Shown one piece after another: positions 1-10,346 of a DNA stretch of 64,000 bases. Every line of letters begins with the position of its first letter. Positions within the stretch are counted from its first letter, which is position 1. The translations under genes and the position numbers were made by a program. Source of the DNA: Eriocheir sinensis (Eukaryota; Arthropoda; Malacostraca; Decapoda; Varunidae); contig NW_026111665.1 of NCBI RefSeq assembly GCF_024679095.1, forward strand, positions 819,207-883,206, read 5' to 3'. A model generated the notes under the pieces. The model saw nothing but the letters and a program-made list of their open reading frames with translations. It was not told the origin of the DNA and made no database searches.

Positions 1-158
1 TTGAGAGTTTCTTTTCACTCATTATTCACTATTGCTTTACACCATTGATTAGGTTCCAGTACTTAGTGTTCACGAGCGTTATTGTTGTTCTGAATAATCA
101 ATACGATGCTGGCTATACGAGGGCGAAAAATCTCAAGGGGTCGGAACGTATAGGGTTA
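1..158. other. Flanking DNA left of the first LINE
   Basis: AT-rich sequence unlike the GC-rich LINE that follows. I recognise no gene in it. Similarity to LINE A ORF1 starts near 159 with a CTGAGAG motif, so this edge is a 5' truncation or deletion point of the LINE rather than its true 5' end. Confidence 0.4.
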
Positions 159-168
159 AGTCTGAGAG

Positions 169-1330
169 AGTGCGATGAGGCGACCCTTGCCCCGCTCCCC
201 CCCTCGTCTGATGATGAGTGGGTGCTGGTGGAGGGGAGACGTCGACGCCGCTCTCGGCTAACGCCCGCTGCCGCCGCTGCTCGACCCTCTGCCTCGTCCA
301 CCGCCACCGCTGCTACCACGACCGCCACCACTGCTGCCACGCCCGCCTCCTCTGACTCCTCGGCTGCCACCTTGTTCCACGGTAGGCGCCAGGCGCCCCC
401 CAACCACGCCGCTACCTCTGCTGCCTCTGCCTCGCCCGGCACCGCTTCTACCTCCAACGCCGCTTCTGCTGCTTCCCTCCCTGCCACGCCCGGCACTGCT
501 CCTCCATCACACCCCGAGTCTGCTGCTTTCGGCCCTTCGACCCCCAAAGTCCTGGTTCCTCCGACGTCGGGGTTCGATACGGCTCTCGACCTTGCCGAGG
601 CCCTGGAGGAGCAGCTTGGCACCTGCTTGCAACTCCGTTTTTTAGAGTCGGGGAGCGTGCTTGCGACCCCGCCATCGGAAGCCGTGCTCCACTCCCTCCT
701 GGCCGTTACCTCGGTTCAGGGCAAGCTTGTCACCCTGCGACAGGTTAGCGAGACCACCACCAAGGGCGTGGTGACCGCCTATCCCGTGGCAATGCCCCTG
801 AAAGCCCTCCTTCGCCACCCAGACGTCCTCTCTGCAGACAGGTGCCTGACGCGGGACGGGTTCGCCACCAGACAGGTGATGATCACCCTGAAGGGGCCAC
901 TCCCGGGCTCCCTAGACCTGGGTAGCTGGGGGGTATTCTACACCCGCCCCTTCAACAAAGAGCCTCTGAGATGCTACCGCTGCCAACAATTCGGGCACCA
1001 CCCCTCCCGATGCAACCGCCCCGCTGTGTGCGGCATGTGCTCCGGGCCGCACATGACAGAGGGGTGCTTGGAAAAATACAAGGCCGGGGAGGAGGTGCAG
1101 GCAGCTTGTCCGAACTGCAAGTTGCACCACCACGCCTGGAGCCGCCGCTGCCCCACACGGAGGACTATAGTCGAGCGAGGCATCCAGAGGCAGGTGGAAT
1201 GGCAGGCCGCCCACAACCCGTCTCGCCCTGCTTGGACCCTCAGCTTTGTGTCGCAGCCACATGCAGTCGGCGCAACGTGGACCCTCCACCCGCACCTCGC
1301 GAACGACCATTTCGCCTTCGTTGTTGCACT
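169..1330 (+). pseudogene. LINE ORF1 (gag-like) fragment, family A
   Basis: Encodes the family A ORF1 protein without its N-terminus. It has an acidic and Ser/Ala/Pro-rich region, then a folded stretch, then three consecutive zinc knuckles: CYRCQQFGHHPSRC at about 972-1013, CGMCSGPHMTEGC, and CPNCKLHHHAWSRRC. Such ORF1 proteins bind element RNA and form RNPs. The reading frame leaves ORF1 near 1237 and runs into ORF2-derived sequence before it meets the Gypsy LTR at 1331. Compared with the copy at 17231 there is a 2 bp deletion near the left edge. It is a broken partial copy. Confidence 0.85.
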
Positions 1331-2296
1331 TGTGGTGCCCCGCGGGCCGCGACACCACTCGTGTCATCATCATCTTCTCCGGCAATATTTTCCGATGACA
1401 ACAGCGGTATCGACCGCTAAAGCACAACACGGACTCCAACACATGATTGTCCCCAAACGCACTGTTCATTTACCAACCTATACACAATTGCAATTGCCCA
1501 TTAACGCACCCGCTTATCTCTCTAAGCCAAAACACAATCAACCGCGGCCAAAACACAATCAACCGTGGCCAAAACACGATCAACCGCGGAACAAAATGTT
1601 ATGAAAACAAAGCTGCGTCACCGCGTGACAGCTACACTAAGGATTACAATCGAGTGTACGCCAACCTTATTACACATGTCGGTTAGGTAGATTATTGTAT
1701 GAGCTCGGTGTGAGTTTGATGTATGACTCACACGCCTGACGTATTACCCTCGTGATGTCTGTATGTATGTCATGCCTATATAAGAAGCATTTATTCAGGC
1801 TAGGGATCAGATCAGCCAGCACTCTGTTCGTGTGCTGTACACCCAGTTGTCCTTCCCTAGACAACATGGGCAGAACATTCATCTTTGCTACTGTGAGTAT
1901 GGAGTGAAGAATTACCATAGAGGAAAGCGTATCTAACATATCTATTGTGTTCTATTATCTTAGTTTTACTTAGGATTATATTTCTATGATACTTTATTGT
2001 GTGAGTTTTTACTCAATATTATACCAGTGCTAACGTCAGTAACCAATAGTGAAAGAAAACCTGAAGACTCATTGAGTCTCGTAAGCCAGTCGCTGGTTTA
2101 AACAATATTTTTACCCTTTGTAATATTAAGTAGTATTAAGGTAGAATAAAATACATATAAGAAAGGCGACACCGTTTCATCACCCCATTTACGAACTCCT
2201 TTAAATACTCCTAAAGTACCAGAATTTTAAGTCAAGTGTCACTAGTACAAACAGTGTGTCGTCTCCCCTGTGTGACCCGGATTACGGGTTACAACA
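1331..2296 (+). repeat. 5' LTR of Gypsy element
   Basis: 966 bp direct repeat matching 9380-10346. The differences I see are T versus C near 1567, G versus C near 2166, and one missing G near 2279. The terminal dinucleotides are TG and CA. A TATA-like TATATAAG lies near 1776-1783, and a GC-poor U3/R-like region follows. An imperfect tandem AAAACACAATCAACCG unit occurs near 1530-1590. Confidence 0.93.
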
Positions 2297-2297
2297 T

Positions 2298-2312
2298 TGG
2301 TGTCAGGTGTGG
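2298..2312 (+). promoter_or_regulatory. Putative primer binding site of Gypsy element
   Basis: TGGTGTCAGGTGTGG starts one base after the 5' LTR end and begins with TGG, the complement of a tRNA 3' CCA. I could not assign the tRNA by eye. Confidence 0.55.
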
Positions 2313-2387
2313 GGTGGTGAAACTTGTGGTGAAACTTGTGGTGAAACTTGCGATTTATATTGGTTTATATTGGTATTGTACTGGTGT

Positions 2388-3550
2388 ATGTCCACATCCG
2401 AAAGCGAGGGAGAAGACAGTTATTCTTGGAATTACGGGAATAAGACTTTAGAGTTAAAAATGCCAGACCAAGGCAAGAACCCTCCCCCCACCAAAGGAGA
2501 TGGAAAATCGATCACCCTTGCCCATGATGATCTTGTCACGCTACTTAGCCGTCATACCTTGAATGATTTTAGTAGAGTGCAGGGACTCTTATATTTTTGT
2601 GGTGGAGAAGAAAAAAGTAGCAAAGCACCAAACCTCCCATGCCATAAGCTAGCAAAGAAATGGATAGAGGATATTGATAGCCGGACACAGGCAAATTGGG
2701 ACACTACCGGAAAGATTGAGTTAGCCAAACAATATGCCCTGGGAGCAGCGCGCGATCATCTCCTCGGTTGTATCACTAGATGTGGACAGGATTGGGAAAA
2801 AGTAAAGGAAGACTTCCTACGTGTGTTTCCCACAGTAAGGACCTTTTCGGTCCTCCAGAAAGAATTGGGAGAGGCAAAACGGCGGACAGGAGAAAACATC
2901 CGCACCTTCCTCATCCGCCTGGAGACATTGAGAGACGAGTTGATCGCTCTCAAGCCTGACAATGCCAGTTTGCTAACTGAGATAACCGCTTTACGGCTCA
3001 GAGAGGCTTTCCCTCCGGCCCTCTTACTCATCCTAACGGAGGAAGAAAGGGTGACCCACAGAAGGTATTAAAGAAAGGGTATGAGTATATTAAAGCTTAT
3101 CCAGAGTCGAAGCTATCCGATGCCGATATCGCCAAAGAAATAAAAGTGCTGAACGTCTGTTCCACCCAGGCATCCGGACCCAAACATGTCTCACAAGCCC
3201 GTCCTCCACGCCCTCCAGGCCAGTCACGTTACCCGATACCCCAAATGGGAGGACGGCACGCCGCGCCACCTACACGCCCATATGGGAACGCGCCCACGCC
3301 ACCTACATGTTATGCTTGTGGGTATGTAGGACACATGGCTCGCGATTGCACATATGGAAGGCAGTATAGGGGTGCCTACCACCCACCAACGGGCTCTCGG
3401 TACCCTCAGTACCAGCCCACTCGAAACAGGCGTCAGCCTGTCTCGCCTTGCGCTGCCTGGCGCCCGGAGTACACGGCCGGTTCCTCACCCCGTAGCTCCT
3501 GGGTCAACCCTGACCACGAGAAGAACAAAAAAAAAACGACCCCAGAGTAG
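2388..3550 (+). pseudogene. gag: Gypsy gag, frameshifted
   Basis: The probable start is the ATG at 2388; 2460 is an alternative. The first frame runs to 3073. A shift near 3045-3060 moves the rest of gag into another frame, which ends at 3550. The N-terminal part is helical and has the LQKELGEAKR / LRDEL character of retrotransposon capsids. The C-terminal frame carries a single CX2CX4HX4C knuckle, CYACGYVGHMARDC, at about 3309-3350, followed by a basic Pro/Arg-rich tail. The product would be the structural capsid and nucleocapsid protein. The frameshift argues that this copy cannot make it. Confidence 0.85.
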
Positions 3551-3585
3551 CTGCGGCAGTCCACGGCCCTACCAACGCCCTCACG

Positions 3586-3999
3586 TTGAGATTGTGCGTA
3601 GGCGCTAATGCACAAAAGGAGATGGTTTACGCAATGCTAGACACAGGAGCAGGAGCGTCCCTAATAGAAGAAGATTTATTTAGGAAGGTAGGCGGGAAGA
3701 TGATAGTTACAGAACCTCTCTCCATACAAGGGGTAGATCGGACTCCAATCCCTAATAAAGGAATAGCCGAAGTAGTAGTAGACTTTGGGCACGGAGAAAT
3801 TGTAGAAAAGTTTGTAGTAATATCACAAGGTATAGTGTTACCAACAGCAGTTTTGTTGGGCCTAGAATTTATGTGGAGACAAAATGTGGTAGCTGCACCG
3901 CTGGCCACCCCTGGGCAGTTTAGTGTAATGGTGGGCGCCTACCCAGTGGAAGTACATTCCCTGGCTGCGGACGATATGAGCCCGTACCCAGAAGATTGA
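3586..3999 (+). pseudogene. Gypsy pol, aspartic protease segment
   Basis: Retropepsin-like domain with the catalytic motif LDTGAGASLI near 3635-3664 and a C-terminal LLGLEF motif near 3855-3872. It begins just past the gag stop in a different frame, consistent with a gag-pol frameshift arrangement. The frame ends at 3999 and the linker to RT is broken further on, so the piece is labelled as part of a damaged pol. Confidence 0.85.
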
Positions 4000-5393
4000 C
4001 TAACCGACCATAAACCTACTTTAGACGAGATGGAGGAAGTACCAGTGAAAGCATACGCTATTAACGTGGCGTCCTTGCTCCCAGGCACGGCAGGGTATGT
4101 CACTCTGGAGGCAGAGATTGGCAGAGCCCAGCAAGCCTTATTTCTCCCAAGGTCCAATGATATCCCTTCTTCATTTTATTTCCGGGTTAGTAACCTTAAC
4201 TCCTAACGTCAAACAAACCAAAGGCAAATTCATCATTCCCTATGCTAACCCAACTGAAGAAACTATTGAGATGCCAACAGGTGAAGTGATGGGACACATT
4301 TATTCTTGTCACTCAGAATACTATCAATCATCGACTAATGAATGTGTAGCGGCTGTCACAAAACAGCTACAAAGCCGCCTGTCACCCAGTCAAGTAAGCA
4401 GATGGTACTCGATAAGCTGATAGACGAGCTATTTTACCCTCACAACAGGAAAATTGCTGTCTGAAGGGCCTAACCGCAAGTATCCTGATGTGTTTGCTCT
4501 AAAAACGAGCCACTCACTATTACCCCTATTATGTTCACACTTTAAGGCTAAAAAATGACAAGCCTATATATAAAAAGCCATACCCAATACCAGTAAAATA
4601 TCATAAAGAAATAGAGATTCAGCTCAAGGACCTTGAGGCCCAGGGTATTATACGCCCTGGTGCGTCACCCTACAGCACCTCTAGTCCCTGTTGCTAAAAA
4701 GGATGGTGGAGTCAGACTTTGTCTCGACTTCCGCGCTTTGAACGATGAATTGATTGATGACAAACATCCCTCCTAACATTAACCTCATTTTGCAACAGTT
4801 AAGGGAAAGTAAAGTATTCACCTCCCTTGATTTGCGCCAGGGCTACCACCAAGTCCCATTGGCAGAGGAATCTAAACACTTGACAGCCTTCACGACACCT
4901 TATGGCCTCTATGAATTCACTACAGTCCCCTTTGGATTAAAAACAGCACCTGCAGCCTATCAACGGATCATGAATCAAGTTCTCATAGGTCTGACAGGAA
5001 GAATTGTACATGTATACCTTGATGATTTGATAGTACAAGGGAAAGACATGGACCATCACCTAAAGAACCTCCATGCCGTCTTGGACAGACTGCAGAAAGC
5101 TCACCTGTCCTTAAGACTAGATAAGTGTTCCTTTTTCAAAGAGCAAGTAGATTATCTGGGTCACATTGTTAGTGCTTCTGGCTTGAAGCCTCAGCCCTCA
5201 AAGGTACAGGCGGTGCAACAACTCACTCCTCCGAAAACAGTCAAAGAACTTCAAGGTTTCCTGGGATTGGTTAACTTTTATAGGAAATTCATTAAAGACT
5301 TTGCCAAGATAGCATCCCCACTTAATAATTTACTCAAAGGGAGGAAAGTAACCAAAGAATGATAAGACACATCTGGAGTGGAATGAAGAGGCA
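4000..5393 (+). pseudogene. Gypsy pol, reverse transcriptase segment
   Basis: Linker and RT coding sequence in several frames: about 4097-4420, 4550-4700 and 4754-5365. The RT shows LDLRQGYHQVPL near 4825-4860, the FGLKTAPAAYQRIM block, and the active-site YLDDL at 5015-5029. Frameshifts near 4670 (within the SPYS block) and near 5360 separate the pieces. The domain would copy the element RNA with its own RNase H. The catalytic residues are still present in this copy. Confidence 0.88.
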
Positions 5394-7580
5394 TTGCATG
5401 CATTTAGCACACTAAAGAACAGTCTAACGACTGACATTGTTTTAGCCTTTCCGGATTTCCGGAAGCCCTTCAATCTCACCACAGATGCGTCAGATAAGGC
5501 AATAGGTGGTGTGTTGCAACTAAAGGATGAAAATGGTAGTTTACGTCCCATAGCATATTTTAGTAGAACCCTGAATGGAGCAGAACGTAACTACTCAGCG
5601 GTAGAGAGAGAAGCTTTAGCAGTCATCTATGGCCTCAGTACTAACCGACCCCTTATCTTGGGTTATAGGATACACATCCTGTCGGACCATAGACCACTGA
5701 CTTGGCTGTTAAAAAGCACAGTACCTAGCAGCAGGATTGCACGCTGGCAGACACTTCTAGGAGAATTTGACTTTAGTATTGATTATCTCCCAGGCTCCAG
5801 CAACATGGTAGCAGATTTTTTGTCAAGGATTAGGAATCAGGAGAGCGACGTGATAGAAGGCGAATTGGATGCTCGAATTATGTCTGTCACCCTTACGGGT
5901 GGACAGGACATGTCTGTCGCCTCTCCGGAGGGACATGACAAACAGGATAAGTTTCTCCATTGGAGTCTTGCTGGACTCATGGAGCACCAGGATCGCGATC
6001 CTGAACTGAGAGAATTGAAGCATGCTTTTGAACAGACCACCGGTGGTAACGTACATGAGAAAGATGAGACAAAGGTTGCAGAAAGGAGCAATGTAACGTT
6101 AAATGCAGCTAAGAGGCACTTCAAAAAACTGCCTCTTAGTGAAGTGTGTGTAGAGAACGGCATTCTCTACCGCGATGTTTGCGATGAATACAACAAGCAG
6201 AAAAGACTGGTTGTCGTTCCACCAAGCTACATTCCTAACGCGTTAGCTTTGGCGCATTCCATGCTACCTGCAGGGCATGGAGGCACTAAGGTTACGTTGG
6301 CACGCTGTCGCAAGTTTGCGTACTGGCCGGGAATGAAGGCGTTCGTGGAGCAATATGTCAGATCTTGTCCTGTCTGTTGTCGGTTTAAGAAGAGGGGATC
6401 CCCGCCAGCTCCACTTATGAGGTATCCAGAGGTTGGCCAACCGTTTGACAGAGTCCATATGGATATTGTCGGACCTTTGTCTGTTTCAGACGAAGGCTAT
6501 AGGTATGTACTGACAGTGATAGACGTCCTGTCACGCTTCTTGGTAGCAACCCCCCTTCGTACGAAGGCAGCCAAGGAAGTGGCAGCTGCGTTCTACAAGA
6601 ACGTAGTCTGTGTACACAGCATCCCGCCGATTCTAGTCACGGATCAAGGAAAGGAGTTCGTCAACACTCTCTTACGAGAGTTGACTCAGTTGTTACAGAT
6701 TGATCATCTAAGGACAACTCCTTATCACCCGTCTGCAAACGGTGTGATAGAAAGGCCTAATGGCACCTTAATAAATATCTTGAGAACTTTGTGCGAGGAC
6801 AATCGCGGTATCTGGGACCAAATGCTTCCGGTTGCAACACACGCCTACAACACTGCCTACCATCGTGTTCTGAAAGATTCACCATTGTTCGTGCTTTTCT
6901 CTCGGGACCCAAATGTTCCTTTTGAAGTGCTTGAGAATAAACTCCAACCTTGTGATGATGTTGACAGCTATAAAGCATTTACTTCTAGTGTCGCGCAGCG
7001 GACCTATAAACTATGTCAGACCAATATAGATATAGGATGGCAGGAGTCAGAAAGAATGTTTAGGAAATCCAAACCCAAACAGGTGGTAGTAGGAGATCGG
7101 GTCTACTTAAGGCATGTATGTACAAAGGGCGAACCAAAGAAGCTCCAGCCCTTGTTCAATGGACCTTTTAGGGTGCTAGAAAAAATAAGCCCTGTAGTCT
7201 TACGACTGCGTCATGTTAGAGGTGGTAAGATCAAGACAGTTCACACAAATAATGTTCAGGTCGTTCACGAGGACTCTCTTGGCTTCCATGACTCTCCTAA
7301 TGTCAGGCGTGCATACCCTCTCCCTGATCAAGTAGTAGAAGTGGACCCACTCCCCATGACTTATTCCCCCGAGGAGCCGCTGCCATTGTCCTTTCCAGCT
7401 CCTTCCGGGCTCTCCTCACCGGCTCCTGTCTCCTTAGATGCTTCAGAGGTCCCCTCATTGGTTCCCTCAGCTCCTTCAGAGCCCTGTGTCGGTCGCTCAT
7501 TACGCTCCAATACGGTACCCCCTTCTCTCCCCAATGTGATGGACCGCCCTCTTGAGTATAGCCAACGCCCAACGAACTGA
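5394..7580 (+). pseudogene. Gypsy pol, RNase H and integrase segment (long open frame)
   Basis: A 728-codon open stretch. RNase H: TTDASDKAIGGVL near 5478, E in the YSAVEREALAV block, SDHRPLTWLL near 5680, and NMVADFLSR. Integrase: an HHCC zinc finger (HAGHGG-type H residues near 6255-6285, CPVCC near 6367), then a DDE core with MDIVGPL near 6457, VTDQGKEF near 6635 and NGVIERPNGT near 6745. A C-terminal basic domain with a GPFRVLEK motif (near 7160) follows. The C-terminal 80 residues are Pro/Ser-rich. It is open over its whole length but separated from RT by a frameshift. Confidence 0.9.
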
Positions 7581-7619
7581 TGCCCCCTATAATTACAGAT
7601 CCTGGGTGTTGCCCTCTCC

Positions 7620-9330
7620 TTGTCTTCCCTTGATCCCTCCCGGGAGCAACCCATTCGTCCCGGCCTCGTCTTCTCCCCAGTCTTTAAGATGCTGTTGACA
7701 GGACGGTACTATGTTGTCCCCGTCGTCATCAAGACGGACGACATCCAACGTCCTCTCATCAACGTGGCAAATCTAACAGCGGAAGTTTCATGGTCGATTG
7801 AACATATGAATCAATCGTTCCCCACTGTTGGTCTACTCAGGCGCACTCTAGACTCTTTTCACATTGAGTTTGCGAAGTTATTCAAAGATCTTAACAGCTT
7901 TCTGTCGGCTATGAGTGGTAGAGATGGAAGCCCGTTTCGGACTCGCCAGAAGCGAGGGGCCGTGGATTTCCTTGGCTCGGTAGCAAACCTCCTTTTCGGT
8001 ACGGCCACTCAGGCCCAAATAGATGTGATACACGGAAGCTCTCCCAGCTCTACACCCTGTCCACAGAAGAGACGTCAACTTAACCTCCATCAGGAAGTCC
8101 TCAACGCCACAGTTCGGGACCTCCGTCATGTTCATTCTGCCATCTCCCGTCTAGAGTCCGCCTCGGCTTTGGCCTCAGCTATTATCCGTCAGTTCTCACT
8201 AAAAACCTTGCAAATTGAAGGGGAAATGCGTATTTTGGAGACTATCCTTCTCATTCAGTTGGCACTTAGTGACCTGAATCATGATACTCTGAATCTCAAG
8301 CTTGGCCTTCAGCAGCTGTCCCAAACGCAGGTTTCCCCTCTCCTCCTTCCAAATGATGTACTATTTCGTGTGCTCAGCAATGCGTCACTCCATTACCCAG
8401 GCTTACTTTTCCCTGCAGCACATGAATATTTAGCATTGTATAGAGATGTCTCTAGGGTTATTTCTAAAGGTACGCTTTCCTCAGGAACCCTTCACTTCTA
8501 CTTACACATCCCCATGAAAGGGGATCCCTCTGACGTGTTCGATGTGTTTAAAATGGACGCGTTGCCTTTTCATCTTGATGGCACGCCATATTTTCTGCAC
8601 ACCGACACGCTTTCCACTTACCTTGCGGTTTCTGAAGACCGCACTCACTATATGCTCTTAGACTCCTTGGACCGCTGTACTAAACACCACCTGCTCTATG
8701 TATGTCCCCCTATCGCCCCTGTCTACTCGACTTCTGTCCGGCGCTGCGAGATCGCTCTCTTTCTCGATCGCCCAGACGCCCTCTCGCTGTGTTCTAAGTC
8801 TCTCCTCAGAGTCTTCCCCCCGGTCTTCATCCCGTCTCCTGCGGGCTGGGTCTTCGCTACCGATACTCCCCAGGTGGTCACCATGGTCTGCCCGGACAGC
8901 CCGGTCTCCAAATACAGGCAGACCATCAACGGGACGGGACTCCTCAGCCTCGGTATGGGCTGTAGTGCCCACTCCGACGCCTTCAGCCTCCCTGCCACTG
9001 CTACTATGGACGGTGACGCCCCGCTGACGGTTCATCGCTCCTGGCCAAGATTCCCCTTGGCCCCTTCCCCTCCCCGCCGCCGTCGCCCGGGTCGTCTCTG
9101 GCTCCCCCGCTGGACCTCCCTCCAGCACTTCACGCGCTCCAGGAATCCGTCTCTCCGGTCCCCGCCTTCGACCCCTTCCTCCCTTGGTGGGGGTGGCTGC
9201 TCCTCCTCGGCGTCGTCTTCGTCGCCGGTGGGGTAGCCTTCTTCTGTCTCTTCAGGTCCCGTCTCTCGCAGGACTCCTCCCCCACGATCCCGCCATCCCC
9301 GTCTTGGCCCTCCATGGTCGTCCGCCGGGC
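7620..9330 (+). pseudogene. env: Env-like third ORF (F-type fusion glycoprotein), frameshifted
   Basis: Class I F-like envelope protein as found in errantiviruses. A furin-type site RQKR at about 7942-7953 is followed by a fusion-peptide-like start (GAVDFLGS) and then LFGTAT. Further on come a heptad-rich helical region and a Cys-rich segment. The open frame ends at 9236. A hydrophobic membrane anchor (WGWLLLLGVV type) is visible in a different frame around 9187-9263, so a frameshift between about 9050 and 9180 separates the ectodomain from its anchor. No ATG lies at the start of the frame; errantivirus env is normally expressed from a spliced mRNA. Membrane fusion is the known family role. 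This copy is broken. Confidence 0.8.
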
Positions 9331-9368
9331 GGAACGCTTCGTGCCACGAGGACGTGGCGTGATTTTAA

Positions 9369-9379
9369 CGGGGGGGGTA
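9369..9379 (+). promoter_or_regulatory. Polypurine tract of Gypsy element
   Basis: The G-rich run CGGGGGGGGTA directly precedes the 3' LTR, as expected for the plus-strand primer. Confidence 0.7.
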
Positions 9380-10346
9380 TGTGGTGCCCCGCGGGCCGCG
9401 ACACCACTCGTGTCATCATCATCTTCTCCGGCAATATTTTCCGATGACAACAGCGGTATCGACCGCTAAAGCACAACACGGACTCCAACACATGATTGTC
9501 CCCAAACGCACTGTTCATTTACCAACCTATACACAATTGCAATTGCCCATTAACGCACCCGCTTATCTCTCTAAGCCAAAACACAATCAACCGCGGCCAA
9601 AACACAATCAACCGCGGCCAAAACACGATCAACCGCGGAACAAAATGTTATGAAAACAAAGCTGCGTCACCGCGTGACAGCTACACTAAGGATTACAATC
9701 GAGTGTACGCCAACCTTATTACACATGTCGGTTAGGTAGATTATTGTATGAGCTCGGTGTGAGTTTGATGTATGACTCACACGCCTGACGTATTACCCTC
9801 GTGATGTCTGTATGTATGTCATGCCTATATAAGAAGCATTTATTCAGGCTAGGGATCAGATCAGCCAGCACTCTGTTCGTGTGCTGTACACCCAGTTGTC
9901 CTTCCCTAGACAACATGGGCAGAACATTCATCTTTGCTACTGTGAGTATGGAGTGAAGAATTACCATAGAGGAAAGCGTATCTAACATATCTATTGTGTT
10001 CTATTATCTTAGTTTTACTTAGGATTATATTTCTATGATACTTTATTGTGTGAGTTTTTACTCAATATTATACCAGTGCTAACGTCAGTAACCAATAGTG
10101 AAAGAAAACCTGAAGACTCATTGAGTCTCGTAAGCCAGTCGCTGGTTTAAACAATATTTTTACCCTTTGTAATATTAAGTAGTATTAAGGTAGAATAAAA
10201 TACATATAAGAAAGCCGACACCGTTTCATCACCCCATTTACGAACTCCTTTAAATACTCCTAAAGTACCAGAATTTTAAGTCAAGTGTCACTAGTACAAA
10301 CAGTGTGTCGTCTCCCCTGTGTGACCCGGGATTACGGGTTACAACA
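9380..10346 (+). repeat. 3' LTR of Gypsy element
   Basis: 967 bp copy of the 5' LTR, one base longer because of an extra G near 10330. It ends ACAACA and is followed by the duplicated target CACT. Confidence 0.93.

Larger units (their letters stand above)
1331..10346 (+). mobile_element. Ty3/Gypsy LTR retrotransposon with env-like ORF (errantivirus type), 9016 bp
   Basis: Bounded by direct LTRs (1331-2296 and 9380-10346) that begin TGTGG and end ACAACA. It is flanked by the 4 bp target duplication CACT at 1327-1330 and 10347-10350. Comparison with an uninterrupted LINE B copy on the minus strand near 61840 confirms the empty site. The internal order is gag, protease, RT, RNase H, integrase, env-like, which is the errantivirus layout. 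The LTRs differ by about three positions that I can see, so the insertion is recent. Even so, gag, pol and env all carry frameshifts. Confidence 0.93.

Noticed and set aside
113..622. Long open frames antisense to LINE ORF1 and to the histone genes
   Set aside because: GC-rich codon third positions keep the opposite strand open. They show only low-complexity composition and no conserved motif, and mirror images recur at every copy of the same LINE region.
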